From assembly GCA_050084515.1 (NCBI GenBank), contig CM114274.1:42408001-42472000 (forward strand): a stretch of DNA of 64,000 nucleotides, given 5' to 3'. Both the position numbers and the translations under genes were made by a program. Positions 32,149-42,380 of this stretch are shown in pieces. Position 1 is the stretch's first letter. Each line of letters starts with the position of its first letter. Below the pieces are notes generated by a model that did no database searches, had not been told where the DNA came from, and saw nothing but the letters and a program-made list of their open reading frames with translations. Source of the DNA: Blasia pusilla. Taxonomy: Eukaryota > Marchantiophyta > Marchantiopsida > Blasiales.

Positions 32149-34152
32149 GATTGTATCGGAGGGGAATGTCACCCACCATTGGATCCAGGACTGCGATCAA
32201 GAGGAAGGTGCTTACGACGCACCTGGGAGAGTACAGGGGGTTCTTGGGCGATGCCCTCGTCAATCAGATGCTTGCAAAGGGTGCTCAGATTAAGAAGAAA
32301 ACTTGGGCAAACAAGTTTATTTCTCAAGATGCAGCCGTAACCATCCTTTGCTGGTCGAAGATACAAAGCCGCATGAAGAAAAGCGCCTTGGACCGAGCTG
32401 GAGCGGAGGGAGAAGGTATCTGCGTCGAGCGCGCCAAATTCATCAAGCTGCCAGATGTCTGGCTGCGCAACGAAATACACGGGCGAGCAAGATGCAGCGA
32501 TACATCCGCATTCTCAACCCCGAACTTGGTCCGAGTTCTACAAGGAGCTCAAGGCGATTATCAAGCGTCGGCGAAGAGGGATGAAGATCCGCATGGTCGG
32601 ATTGGGGAGAAAGTGTCGGATCGCGTGCATCGTTTTGCGTTATCGGGATTAGCGAGTTCAGGAGGATACGACTGATGAAAATCAGTCTCGAGGGCTCAGA
32701 GGCCCAGAAGAGGGCGGCACACCATCCTCCGGGTGTGTCCGATCCAGTGATCTCGCATTGGCTACGCGAATGGTCGTTCTGGGATGCGTTGCGGGTAATC
32801 GGGAAGTCCGTGGTGGAGGGTCTGCAAGCGGAGCTCATAAGATTAGAGCCCATCCCGGATGAAGAAAACCTTGAAAGTTCTGGAGATTACGAGGTTTGGC
32901 TCGACGACATCCGGGACAAGCCAACCAAGAACCCAGGATTCAAGACCATGTTCAAGGTTTGCGTCCTCCCTCAGGCAGAGCTTGACGAAGAAGTAGACGG
33001 TAACAAAGGGGATCAAGCGAAGAAGAAGCGAGATCTACAGGAGCAGATGGCCGATAATGTTCGACTAAAAGCTGCCCAACGGATGGTATTCAGGTACCTC
33101 ATCCAGTGTAAGAATGCAGGTACGTGGGGAAAATTACCGGTAGCCTTGAAATTGTGGGCTACGCCGCCGGATGCAGAGACATTCTCCATGTACGACGTGG
33201 AGATGGGGCAGCATATGTCCGATTGGGAGGTGGAGAACTGCCCCATTTGGCTCGACTTCAACGACCCTGAAGACATCACGGATAAGGACTTACGAGTGCT
33301 TCATGATGCAGTGGCCTCAGGACAAGACGACATCCCCAATTTCGTCGGCTGAAGACTTCTTCGGAGGAGATGCGAAGAGCAGCCCACGAGACAGGTGAGT
33401 TGGCTTCAAGGTCCGGACAGACCAAAGACAAATCCACAAAGCGGGTCTCAAAGGCAAGGCGAGGGGAGGGAAAATTCAGAGGCCGAGACTTCCCAAAGAG
33501 AGCTGAAGATGAGAGGCCGAGGCGGAATCGTCCGGACAAGCGGGAGAGAGGGTCGGACAGGTCCTCGGCGAAGAAAACGCCACGAATCCGAGGTCATAGA
33601 AACCCCGACAAGCCGTCCCGGACTAGGGAGAAGCGGAAGCGAGAGGTGCCGGGTAGTCCCAAGGAGAATACAGACCCATCATCCTTGGGAAGACACGGAC
33701 AAACAACGACCGGACAAGCGTCCTCCTTGATTCACCTCTTTTGGATGAGCCGAACGACTTGATTCTCAAGCGTCGACAAGCGCCATCGAAATTGACAACG
33801 CTGGGACGGAAGCTCCAACGAACGGGCACGTTGCCTCAGACGGTGAATGGAGTGGTGGAAGAGGTTGCGGTGGATCTCTTGATCGCCGATCCGCCCTCGG
33901 GGTTTGCGACTTTGGGGCGAAAATCCGCGGACGAGGTACCGAGTGGAATCGCCGCTCACTTATGACCAGATTGCACTTTTGTTCTCCTTTGCGGATGCCT
34001 CTCGAGTGTGGGCTGCTTCTTGGTGTTGGATTTGGAGGGAGCGAGGACGAGCTCTTCAACCTCCGGTCGTCAAGAGGTCGCTAAAGTGGAGGACGGCACA
34101 ATCGTGGATCATCAAAACAGTACCCACTCCGATCCGCCACGAGTCGATTCGG
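32149..34152 (+). pseudogene. Exon 3: helical region, linker and motif IV, right copy
   Basis: The open stretch 32675-33352 encodes the central region shared with the left copy (WLREWSFWDALRVIG ... ETFSMYDVEMGQHMSDWE). It is preceded by a one-base loss near 32660. The linker (33350-33730) is highly charged and frame-shifted. Motif IV appears at about 33865-33905 as VDLLIADPPSG. The exon ends before gtaagg at 34153. In beta-class methyltransferases the motif IV tetrapeptide is normally (D/N/S)PP(Y/F/W); here the fourth residue is Ser in both copies. Confidence 0.6.
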
Positions 34153-34229
34153 GTAAGGCTCAATTCTGCATACAATAATTTCAATTATCTTATAATGATG
34201 TGTAGAATGAGAGTCAATCTGGTTTTTTT

Positions 34230-34590
34230 TTTTCCGTGAGCAACCCGTCGGAAGGCGACGGGTTCTTTTAGAGCAGCCCATGCTCGTTGAGAGCAACCCG
34301 TCGGTTTCCGACGGGTTGCATCTTTCCCACATACACAGGGAAAACCGCGGTGTACTTGCAACCCGTCGAAACCCGACGGGTTGCAGTTGATTTTGGTTTT
34401 TGGATGCAACCCGTCTAATAGCGACGGGTTGCTCTCAGGCAAGCATGGGCTAGTCTAGGCCAGCAACCCGTCGCCTTCCGACGGGTTGCATCCGAAAACC
34501 AAAATCAACTGGGAAAACCCAAAAGCGACTGCAACCCGTTGGAACCCGACGGGTTGGTCCGAGACAAAACAACCCGTCGGACTCCGACAG
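34230..34590. repeat. Palindrome array inside intron 3 of the right methyltransferase gene
   Basis: Seven palindrome copies about 55 bp apart (near 34240, 34292, 34358, 34405, 34461, 34530 and 34570) in the intron 34153-34669, mirrored by 9831-10168. Confidence 0.9.
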
Positions 34591-34669
34591 GTTGATCCAA
34601 AGTCAGTTATTGAAAATCTTCTCAAGGCGACTTCTTTAGTTTCTGACATTGTTTCGTGCTGATTTACGG

Positions 34670-35182
34670 ATGGACCACTCCTACGTCTACTGCTTTGTTC
34701 GGCCCGAGCACAATTTCCAGGTGTTCAAGATCCAGGATCCTGTGGATCCATGCTCAGATGGGTACAGCTTAGATAGTTTGTACAATTCCCCCCCGGGGAT
34801 TTACATGCAAGACAGTACCCCACTTCTGGGAGGAAGGGAAAAGTCGCCAGCCCTGATGCAAACGCTCATCGAGCTCTGCTCAAGGCCGGGTGACTTGGTG
34901 TTCGACTTAGTGGGCCTTTTAGGGGCGAGTATCAGAGGCGCATGGCAGAGTGGCAGGAACATTCTCTGCCTCGAGGGAAGGCATGAACTGTTTGACCTTT
35001 GCAAGGAGGCAAAGGCAGAATACGAAAGGCTCGTTGGGGCGTACAACTCTCCACCGAAGCCGAGAGCTCCGGTTCCAGAGCCACCCTTGGTAGTGACTCC
35101 ATCGTCAATTCCAACGATTCCCAAAATCGGGAGGGCAAGGCCGAAAGTGATTTTGCAAGAGCTCTCGGACGATGATGAGTGA
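34670..35182 (+). CDS. Exon 4: methyltransferase motif X/I region, right copy
   Basis: Open for 171 codons from ATGGACCACTCC to TGA. Residues 55-65 (KSPALMQTLIELC) resemble motif X, followed by RPGDLVFDLVGLLGAS (motif I; SAM-binding Gly loop) and RNILCLEGRHELFD (strand 2 ending in an acidic residue). The order IV then X/I marks a beta-class amino methyltransferase. The tail is proline-rich and ends ELSDDDE. The base pair before the exon is GG in place of the AG kept in the left arm (9755-9756), so splicing would fail here. Substrate base (adenine N6 or cytosine N4) cannot be told from sequence alone. Confidence 0.65.
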   Translation: MDHSYVYCFVRPEHNFQVFKIQDPVDPCSDGYSLDSLYNSPPGIYMQDSTPLLGGREKSPALMQTLIELCSRPGDLVFDLVGLLGASIRGAWQSGRNILCLEGRHELFDLCKEAKAEYERLVGAYNSPPKPRAPVPEPPLVVTPSSIPTIPKIGRARPKVILQELSDDDE

Positions 35183-35639
35183 GTTCAAAGAACTCAACGA
35201 CCACCGACCGGCTGACTCGCGGCGTTTGGAGTAGGGAGTTTTTGATAATTTGGCAAAAGATTTCATAGAATAGATCAAATGTCTGATTCGAGCTTTTTTC
35301 GGATGATATAAAGCGTAAGATTTTTTTCGATCGATGGTGGTGCTTGTAAATGTTTGCTGATCGTTTTGTCTTTTCGAATGTGATCGTCTATGTACTCCAC
35401 GGTCTTCTACTTTGCAACCCGTCGGATTTCTCCTGCTTGCAATTTTCACTTTATAACCACTGCAACCCGTCGGATTTCTCCTTCTTGCAACTTTTCGCTT
35501 TTTGACCACTGGACCCTTTTTACCACCTCGAGGAAACCTGTCTGATTCCGACAGGTTGCCTGATCGGACCCTTTCGGATCAGGTAGTCTGGCGGGCTTCT
35601 TCCCTTGGCACCTTCCCCTCAACTCGTAAAGGCAGGCGT

Positions 35640-35972
35640 AGGCTTCTTTTCTTCTCTCACGTGTTGGATTCCTTCTACTTGTCGGCGGTTGCCATAGTGG
35701 TATTACCGGGACGGAGCAGATATTGCTCTTTGGATGGGTGTCACATTGCAGAGCGTACAAGGTATCTTGCCGAGGAAGGCGGTGGGACTCGAGATAGGTT
35801 ACATGGGACCGTTATGGTGTACCTAGGGGCCAAGGCTCTCGGTCGCCAACATTTTCGATCCCCGTCTACAATCGGCCGGAGGAGCCACTTGAATCCCAGG
35901 ACATTCCTTTTTGGCATGTCACCGAGGAGAGTTAGGAGTAAATTTGTAGATGACGAGGTGAAGAAATCATAG
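35640..35972 (+). CDS. Orphan 3' exon, unknown protein (right copy)
   Basis: Counterpart of 8809-8489: starts near 'acgtgttggattcc', passes through CHIAERTRY and ends near RRVRSKFVDDEV. Frame differences from the left copy show at least one indel. Function unknown. Its 3' flank (35965-36110) is a diverged copy of the flank of exon 4 (35175-35400), both containing 'aataaag/ataaagcg' near 'gagattttttc', which could be poly(A)-signal regions of duplicated gene ends. Confidence 0.4.
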   Translation, partial: RLLFFSHVLDSFYLSAVAIVVLPGRSRYCSLDGCHIAERTRYLAEEGGGTRDRLHGTVMVYLGAKALGRQHFRSPSTIGRRSHLNPRTFLFGMSPRRVRSKFVDDEVKKS

Positions 35973-36110
35973 ACTAGGTGAAATGTACATTTCGAGGTTC
36001 CTTCGGAGGTAATAAAGGGCGAGATTTTTTCAACCCATAATGGTGTTTGTAAAAGTTTTCTGGAATATGTTTTTGGACTTGTGGATTGTGTTCTTTTAGC
36101 TACTCGAATT

Positions 36111-36400
36111 ACAATTGCAACCCGTATGATTCCGACTTTTTGCTTTTTGCCCACATGCAACTTTTTAACCATTTCAGGCAACCTCTCGGATTCGGCAAAG
36201 GTTGATCGCTTGAGTGATCGGACTCTATCCCGGTGAGACCAACCGACGCATTGTGGCAGGCTTCTTGACTTTTGGCTCGTTCCCCTTCATTCGTCCAACC
36301 AGTTGTAGGCTTCTTTTCTTGTCTAAGATGTGCAAGATTCCTACTACCTGTGGGATTGCCATTTCGGATTCCCAACCTGTTAGATTGTCGTAGGTGCAGG
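36111..36400 (+). repeat. Third, partial repeat of the composite element's 3' region
   Basis: This stretch resembles 35440-35720: 'gcaacccgt..gattccgac', 'ctttttgcccac', a 'gatcggac' block, 'ggcaggcttctt' and 'ttgtaggcttcttttctt' occur in the same order. It continues past the point where homology with the left arm ends (36132). It supports tandem duplication of an approximately 0.7-kb 3' unit. Confidence 0.55.
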
Positions 36401-36985
36401 GTGGAAGAAAATCACTTCTAAAAATCTTTCGTTTTTTATGGTGAGCTTTCTTACGGGTTGGGAAGGGTGCAGCTTCTCGGTTTCTGAGCCTTAGGATCTG
36501 ATTTTTTCACATTTCAGAAAGTTTGTCTTGAGCAGACACCATTCATAACCGACAGAAAGTTGGTTATGGGGCAATTTAGGGGAGGCCATGATGCATGCAA
36601 CAATCCCTGCAAAAAGAGAGGTATCCATCCGGGTGGTCCTCCAACAAAAATACCAAGGGCACTGTTTTTTGTTGACCGAGACAGGGAATGTTAAGAAACT
36701 TAGGCTCACATGGACAGTGATGGAAAAATGTTTAGGGTGGTCTTATGATGTCTCCTTTTTTCTCGCCCCCAGGAAAGAGGAGGTATTTTTAGGGCCAAAT
36801 GTGGACCATTACCTACTCTCTTCTAAAGATTTCCTGAATTTGAAAGCAAACAAAAATTTCAAATATGTCAAAAAGTTTTGAAGAGAGGAGGCGGATTTGG
36901 CCCTTTTTTTTGAAGAGAGACTCTCCTCTCTTCCTCTCTTCCTCTCTTCCTCTCCTCTCTTACTCTCTCCTGCCAGAATACCAGC
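36401..36985. other. Unassigned sequence with a CT-rich tract
   Basis: No known protein is recognisable; the frames 36588-36881 (+) and 36491-36709 (-) overlap each other. A CT-rich tract at 36910-36975 (repeats of 'cttcctct') resembles the pyrimidine-rich ends of both inverted-repeat arms (21400-21450 and 24500-24545). Confidence 0.5.
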
Positions 36986-37284
36986 CCCCCTTCATTAAGG
37001 AGCAGAGCGCTTGAATTTATGATTGAGGAGGTTATGCCGTCGAGTGCCGCACCCCATTCCTGAGTGCTGTACCGTTTGTAGTTGTTCCATGCCGCTAGTG
37101 TCGCACAAGACCGCTGGACGTGCACCGCACATCGAGGAGGTTTGAGTATCGTCAGTACGAGAGGAGTAGGACTTGCTGATTGGAGGAGTTGTCTTCACGA
37201 CCGAGTTGGGGTTGATTGTGTGACTTGTTAGGGTCACGGACGTGTGCCTCAGCATGGAGGAGGAGATGATGCTGCACCAGGAGG

Positions 37285-37761
37285 TTATCAGTGTGACTAT
37301 TGTTAGAAGTATGGTCATACACGCGCCAGGTGTTTCAGTTTCCATCCTGAGTTACGTCTCGACCAAGGGCCAGAGAGGACACTAGAGCAAGTAGCCGGTC
37401 CGGGTGGGCTAGAGATCGTGCACCAGGTGGTACCGTTGGGGGACGAGGAGCTGGAGTTTCCCAATAGGGTGGTGGAGCTGCCCATGGAGGAGGTAGAGTC
37501 CCACCACCTAGATGCGTCGAGGGAGATGCCAGGCGTGAGGCTAGGATGGCTGCTCAGATACATCAGCTACAGGAGCAGATTGCCGCTATGGCATTGAGAT
37601 TACCCGATGCCGGATCCGTGGCATCGACATCATATGGAGCAGCCAAAGATATGGAGGATCTTGGTTGGATGTGCGGTGTTGCCCAGATGGAGGCCGCCAC
37701 AGTTTTGATGCGTGGAGCAATCTCAAAGTTGGATCCACAGCAAGGGGAAGCGAAGAAATAG
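37285..37761 (+). pseudogene. Gag C-terminal region with zinc knuckle
   Basis: Reading from 37285, CDYC-(stop)-KYGHTRARC gives an exact C-x2-C-x4-H-x4-C nucleic-acid-binding knuckle with one stop codon (TAG) inside it. A Pro/Glu/Val-rich linker follows, then in another frame a helical segment starting MAAQIHQLQEQIAAMALRL (37546-37761). These are typical of a gypsy gag C-terminus, which packages element RNA. Confidence 0.6.
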
Positions 37762-37924
37762 ACTAGGCTTCCTCCGTCTTTCATGTTGTCCAAGGCGATG
37801 AGGACCCCATCGATGGGTCTTGATCAAAGTTCCTTGAGAGTTGGTGATGTTGTTGGTGTGCAGGCATGAAGGGCGATGAGAAGCGAGTGCGACGACTTCT
37901 ATTGCTGATGCTCAGAAGGGGCAT

Positions 37925-38630
37925 GTGTCAAGCACGTTGTTGGGGTCAGCCACCGTTGTGTACCACGCTCCTTTATTTTCTACTTTTCATGTTATGACGT
38001 TGGGAGGTACGCCCGCCGAGGTTTTCCAGTTGGTCGCTACGCTATGTGAGCGTGGAGTTGGAGTTCGTGCATCACGTTTAGAGGTGATTGCAGAGGAGGT
38101 GATGGACCTGCCCTTAGAGCGGATGCTCGGGTTGTCCATGGCAGGCTGCGGCTGCTAGGATGGCAGAGATGCTTGCTAGACCCGCGATAGAGCGTGCCAT
38201 GGCTTCTCCTGGTGGTGTGTTGCTGGATAACCAAAGAGAGGTCTTCCAGTTGGTGAGTCCTGGAGGTAGAGCTTTAGTCCGCAACGCGTCTTATTGGATT
38301 CAAGAGTGCAACCCCTGATGTTGGGGAGAGCCTCATTTAGAGGATTGGGCTTGACGAGAGTCGATGTGGAGCGTTTTCCATTCCGGATACAGACATCCTT
38401 GGGTAGAGCAAGTACCACACAGTATATCACTCGACATGAGGTCGTGGTGAGGATCCTACAGATGAGTCCGTGGTGCGAGCCAAGGCGATAGTGACTGATG
38501 CAGAGCCCTACGACGTCTTGGTTGGTGGAGCAGTGTTATACCCGATGGGATTTTCCTTGGATTACTGGGAGGAATCAGCGTCCTACAGACCAGGATGGCA
38601 GTGAGGTGATGGGCGCCTTAGCTTAGTACC
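37925..38630 (+). pseudogene. Aspartic protease region of the gypsy element
   Basis: The frame from 38283 reads LLDSRVQPLMLGRASFRGLGL: the expected D-S/T-G-A active-site loop is DSRV here, so the catalytic glycine is lost. Downstream, VLVGGAVLYPMGFSLDYW (about 38515-38570) is the conserved segment following the protease fold. Upstream (37925-38158) a helical block is open. The protease would cut the polyprotein. Stops and frame changes are present. Confidence 0.55.
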
Positions 38631-38900
38631 CGTTCGATTCATAGGTGCAATGATCGAGCAATAGCCAGGAGAGATGGCAACCTTAGCAGCATCTAGTAGT
38701 GCCATCACTTGGCCTAGTGATTTGATTGAGGGACATGTCCATGTAGAGGATACTCCCGTTCTTGACATTTCTATGGAGAGGAGTGTCATGGTAGTCACAT
38801 TAGTCACTTAGCCACTGAGCATGTGCAAACCGCGTGGAGCGAGACATTTGCACCAGAATGTGACAGGTGACAGGAACCCCAAGTATGCAAGAGTGTTGCT

Positions 38901-39950
38901 ATGACCCCTTTGGACACAACCCCGATTGTGTGGTGCATCCCAGAGAAGGATATCCGGGTGTTGGATCTCTTTGGAGGGATCAACACTGGGTTAGCTGTTG
39001 TTTTACACGCTGGAGTGCGCGTGCAGCAGTACCTATATGTCAAGATTGATGATGTTATGAGGGGCGCTTCATTTCACCATATGGCGCCGTTATGCCTCCA
39101 TTTCCCCGACTTGTTGTCTGCGTCCCCCACTTAGGGTTACGAGAGTTCCCTACCGAGGGACATTTTATTGTTGGGGGTACAAGACTTAGAGTAGGTAGGG
39201 ACCATAGACTTGGTCATTGCTGGTTGGCCGTGTCAAGGCCAATGGAGTGTTGGACAAGGTAGCAGGTTAGCTAACACTCGGTCTAGGTTGTTTTGGGAGA
39301 TGAAGCAGATATTGCAAACTTTACAAGAGCAAAAGCCTCATTCTCTAGCATACATTTTGGAGAATGTGCCAATTTTGGGCAATTCGAGGTCCTGCAAGAT
39401 AACGAGTGCACATTAGGTGCACGCATGGATTGGCCCGGCAGTGTTGTTAGATAAGGCAAGTATGGGTTCACGAGCACATTGGCCGCGTCTTTGGTGGACC
39501 AACTTGGTACCACACGAGGTGTAACGCAGGGCATATGTGAGAGTGGAGCGCCCCTCCAATTTTTTGGTGGATTTTATATTGGATCCAGGCTGTTGATCAC
39601 ATGCAGTGAGGTTAGATGATGGACCTCTGTTGACCGTGGCAAGCCACAAGTAGTCTTTCCCACATTCGTGAGTTTTCTTGCTTCCTATGCATTCAAGGAA
39701 GCCGGATCTGGCTTGGTTTGGGATGACCAAGTACAGAGGTTGGTGGAGCCGAACGCCGATGAGCGAGAGTGAGCTATGGGATTCCCCACACGAGTGACGG
39801 CAGTACCGTCACTATCAGAGGTATCACGACGTCATGTCTTGGGTGAGGAAATGGACATGAACTACTTGACATGGATTTTCAGCTTAGGAGTAGCTGAGCA
39901 CCGTCGTTTGAGGACGCAACAGATCACAGCTGTTGCGTTGGTGAGCCCCA
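38901..39950 (+). pseudogene. C5-cytosine DNA methyltransferase domain in the gypsy polyprotein
   Basis: Conserved motifs are in order. Motif I: RVLDLFGGINTGLA (38955-38993). Motif IV: AGWPCQGQWSVGQG with the catalytic Cys codon at 39231-39233. Motif VI: ILENV (Glu codon 39360-39362). A motif VIII-like SRAHWPRLWWTN is near 39460-39495, and ERE-x-AMGFPTR (IX) and RRHVLGEEMDMNY (X) are near 39770-39860. These enzymes methylate cytosine C5 in DNA. The domain sits between protease and RT on the same strand, so it is part of the polyprotein. At least five in-frame stops and one frameshift (about 39650) inactivate it. Motif VIII resembles Dnmt3-like more than Dcm-like forms; that placement is tentative. 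Confidence 0.8.
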
Positions 39951-40259
39951 TGCCTACCAAGGCGGTTAAGGCAACGGCTGGGGGCGAGACCCGAGGAGAT
40001 TGACACACCAAGGGTGATCGAGAGAGATACCCTTGGAATTCTTGGAATGTTTTGCAGGTACGCTAGGAGATGATAGCCACAGCATCGAGTGTGGTTCCGG
40101 GTATCCCACGTGGAGATGAGAGTTCTATTGTCCGAGACGGGATTGCACCATAGCAACCACCGACACCCGCACCGGAGAGTCCTACCGTAGTCTTGATGGA
40201 GACTTGGGAGCCAAATATGGGCCCTAAGTTGATAGGAGGAGAGCGGCGCCGGATACACT

Positions 40260-41095
40260 AGTTCATTATGAGTTATAGGGGTTGTTTTGCATTTAGTACA
40301 CATGATTTGGGTACGTTGAAGGATCCAGGGATCCGCATTGAGTTATCGAATGACACGCCGATCTTCTGATGACCCTTCAGGTACACTGACATGGAGAGGG
40401 CTCTACTTCAAAGTAGGAGCTACGACTTGGTTGGAGCAAGACCGGTAGAGATGTCGCATGGAGAGTATGCCTTTGCCACTATCATACCCACCAAGAAGGA
40501 TGTGCATGGAAATTGGATGCATAGGCGGATGTGTGGAGATTACCGACCTATCAATCGGTAGACGAAGTCCGATAGGTATGCCATGCCCACCCCTGAGGAG
40601 ATCTTTGATGCGATTGGGCATGCAAAGGTCTTTTGTTCATTGGATTTACGAGCCGGATACCATTAGTTGTCGATCAGATTGGAAGACAGGCAGAAGACGG
40701 CATTTTGGGGCATTGATCCTCACAGGAAGGATTATTTGTACTAGTGACAGTTCTTACCATTCGGGTTAAAGAACGCCCCGGCTGAATTTCAGAGGGTCAT
40801 GGATAGGATCTTGGCAGGTCTGGATTTTGCTAGGTATTATATTGATGACATCGTAGTCTTTAGCGCCACGGTTGAGGAGCATGAGCGACATCTAGAGGAG
40901 GTGTCTCGACAATTACAGTTACATGGGCTGAAGCTATATCTAGGCAAGTGCAAGTTCTTCTACGACCAAATTGAGTACTTGGGTCATACGATATACCCTG
41001 GTGGCCTTGGTATGCAGCCGACTAAGATAGAGGCTATTTCACACATTCCACGCCCTACAGATGTGAGTTGAGTTCGTGCATTCATGGGATTGGCA
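40260..41095 (+). pseudogene. Reverse transcriptase of the gypsy element
   Basis: The region reads from STHDLGTLKDPGIRIEL through MCGDYRPIN, KVFCSLDLRAGYH, PFGLKNAPAEFQR and the catalytic YYIDDIVVFSA (Asp-Asp codons 40844-40849) to YLGHTIYPGGLGMQP. All landmark motifs of Ty3/gypsy RT are present, with stops at about 40376, 40558, 40667 and 40742. It copies element RNA into DNA. The open part is 40799-41071. Confidence 0.9.
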
Positions 41096-41680
41096 AATTT
41101 CTATCGACGGTTCGTCAAGGGTTTCACTTCGATTGCGAAGCCGCTAACCTTGATGACCAAGGTGGATCAAGAGTGGCATTGGGGGAATGAGCAAGAGAGA
41201 GCATTTCAAATCCTCAAGGACACATTGATGTGCATGCCCATATTGAGGAGACCGATCAGGGGCGTCCTTTCTAGTTGCATACCGATTGGAGCATGTTGGG
41301 GCTTGGAGTCATGCTCACCCAGCATGACGTTGGTGGTAGAGAGTTCATGGTGGCTTATGCTAGTCGCTCGAATAACACTGCAGAGGCAAAGTATAGCTCG
41401 TACGAGGGTGAGTACTTGGCTGTAGTGTGGGCTGTCGCACATTTCAGATGTTATCTATTCGGCAATCCCTTTACCATCATTATTGATCATTAGCCACTTA
41501 AGTGGTTGATGGAGTCCGAAAAGCTTACAGGGAAGCTTGCGAGGTGGGTTCTTTTGTTGCAACAGTATGACTTCTAGGTGGTGCATAGACGTAGGACGCT
41601 AAACCAAGATGCAGATGGTTTGAGCCGTAACTCATGCCCGAGTCAGCGAGATACGAGTGGAGCTCATTGGCATGGTGAGA
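41096..41680 (+). pseudogene. RT thumb/RNase H of the gypsy element
   Basis: FYRRFVKGFTSIAKPLTLM (RT connection) is followed by HTDWSMLGLGVMLTQ (first catalytic Asp), KYSSYEGEYLAVVWAV (Glu) and TIIIDH (Asp), the D-E-D pattern of retroelement RNase H, ending LNQDADGLSRN. A frame change near 41275 and stops near 41493 and 41577 are present. Confidence 0.85.
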
Positions 41681-42096
41681 GTGATGAGGAGTTGGTGCCA
41701 AGATGGCATGCGTCAGCCTATTTGTGCTTGTTGGCTATGGAGAGCCAGATTGTTGAGACTTCAATGGCGAGGTCTGATGGAGAGTCCTTAGATCTAGAGG
41801 CCGGTGAGGAGACGACAGGTGGGAGAGACATTCACGATGATGGAGTGGTCTTGGAGTACCTACGTACTGGCAGTATTGCGAGCTCAATGGGTGCTAGAGA
41901 GCGGGATCAGATCCTAGAGCGAGCCAAACCGTTCCGGTGGGAGGGCACACACGTGTTGCGAGTATGGGAGGATGGTAGAATGCGTGTAGTGCCTCATTCT
42001 CTGCAGAGAGCACGTTTGGTGCGTCATGCCCACGAGGAGTTGGGTCATTTTGGAGTGAATCGCACGTATAGTTTGCTCCAAATTCAATATTGGTGG
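41681..42096 (+). pseudogene. Integrase N-terminal zinc domain, first half
   Basis: The open frame 41578-42147 ends with H-x-x-x-E-L-G-H-F-G-V-N-R-T-Y (His pair of the HHCC domain) and QIQYWW. The Cys pair is not here. It resumes as VCD after the inserted LTR, at about 43150. Confidence 0.8.
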
Positions 42097-42295
42097 TGTC
42101 ACATATGGGTAGCCGATACGCCGAGATCTATCGTGGATAGGGCGTAGGAGCCTGCGGACTATCTTGAGTGTAACTTTGTCCCACTATGTCGGATGAGGCT
42201 GAGGATAGGTCCATTGTGTCAGGAACGTTGTTTCTGACAATTTTCATGCTGAGGTCTTTCACAGGGGCAGGTGACTTGTTGACTTGGTCACCGGC

Positions 42296-42367
42296 CCTTG
42301 GTAACCTATGCACGCAGGTTACCAAGGGGAGGGCTATTTTTAGGGGAAGAGCCTTTTGGCTCTTCCC
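42296..42367 (+). promoter_or_regulatory. Two tandem hairpins upstream of the LTR TATA box
   Basis: Hairpin 1 (42296-42327) has 12-bp arms CCTTGGTAACCT/AGGTTACCAAGG. Hairpin 2 (42344-42367) has 10-bp arms GGGAAGAGCC/GGCTCTTCCC with a TTTT loop. Both recur in the copy at 63159-63228 with conserved stems and different loops. Confidence 0.7.
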
Positions 42368-42372
42368 AACCC

Positions 42373-42380
42373 TATATAAG
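42373..42380 (+). promoter_or_regulatory. LTR TATA box
   Basis: TATATAAG lies just downstream of the two hairpins, as in the reverse copy at 63146-63153. It is probably the retroelement promoter. Confidence 0.6.

Larger units (their letters stand above)
30206..35182 (+). pseudogene. ParB-like / amino DNA methyltransferase gene, right copy
   Basis: Exons are about 30206-30829, 30920-31150, 32149-34152 and 34670-35182. The order is coiled coil, ParB-like domain, helical region, charged linker, motif IV (VDLLIADPPSG) and motif I (LVFDLVGLLGASIRGAW ... NILCLEG). Compared with the left copy, the SAM-binding exon is open and motif IV keeps DPP. The ParB-like exon has lost about 80 codons, exon 3 has a one-base deletion near 32660 and further frame changes in the linker, and the acceptor before exon 4 reads GG and not AG. 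It cannot make the full protein. The domain architecture matches bacterial/phage ParB-methyltransferase fusions, suggesting ancient capture. Confidence 0.7.
24494..36132 (-). repeat. Right arm of the giant inverted repeat (composite element, copy 2)
   Basis: This 11.6-kb arm mirrors 8328-21465. It carries the same two genes in reverse orientation and the same palindrome arrays, without the gag-protease and mitochondrial inserts. It has its own lesions: about 240 bp deleted inside the ParB-like exon, a TAG in the MULE gene near 27249 and a mutated splice acceptor before exon 4 of the methyltransferase gene. The arms therefore decayed separately. Confidence 0.9.

Noticed and set aside
8328-36132. 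Bacterial contamination as the source of the ParB-methyltransferase
   Set aside because: The gene has GT-AG introns and TATA boxes and is embedded with a MULE transposase in a plant repeat that is duplicated in the window.
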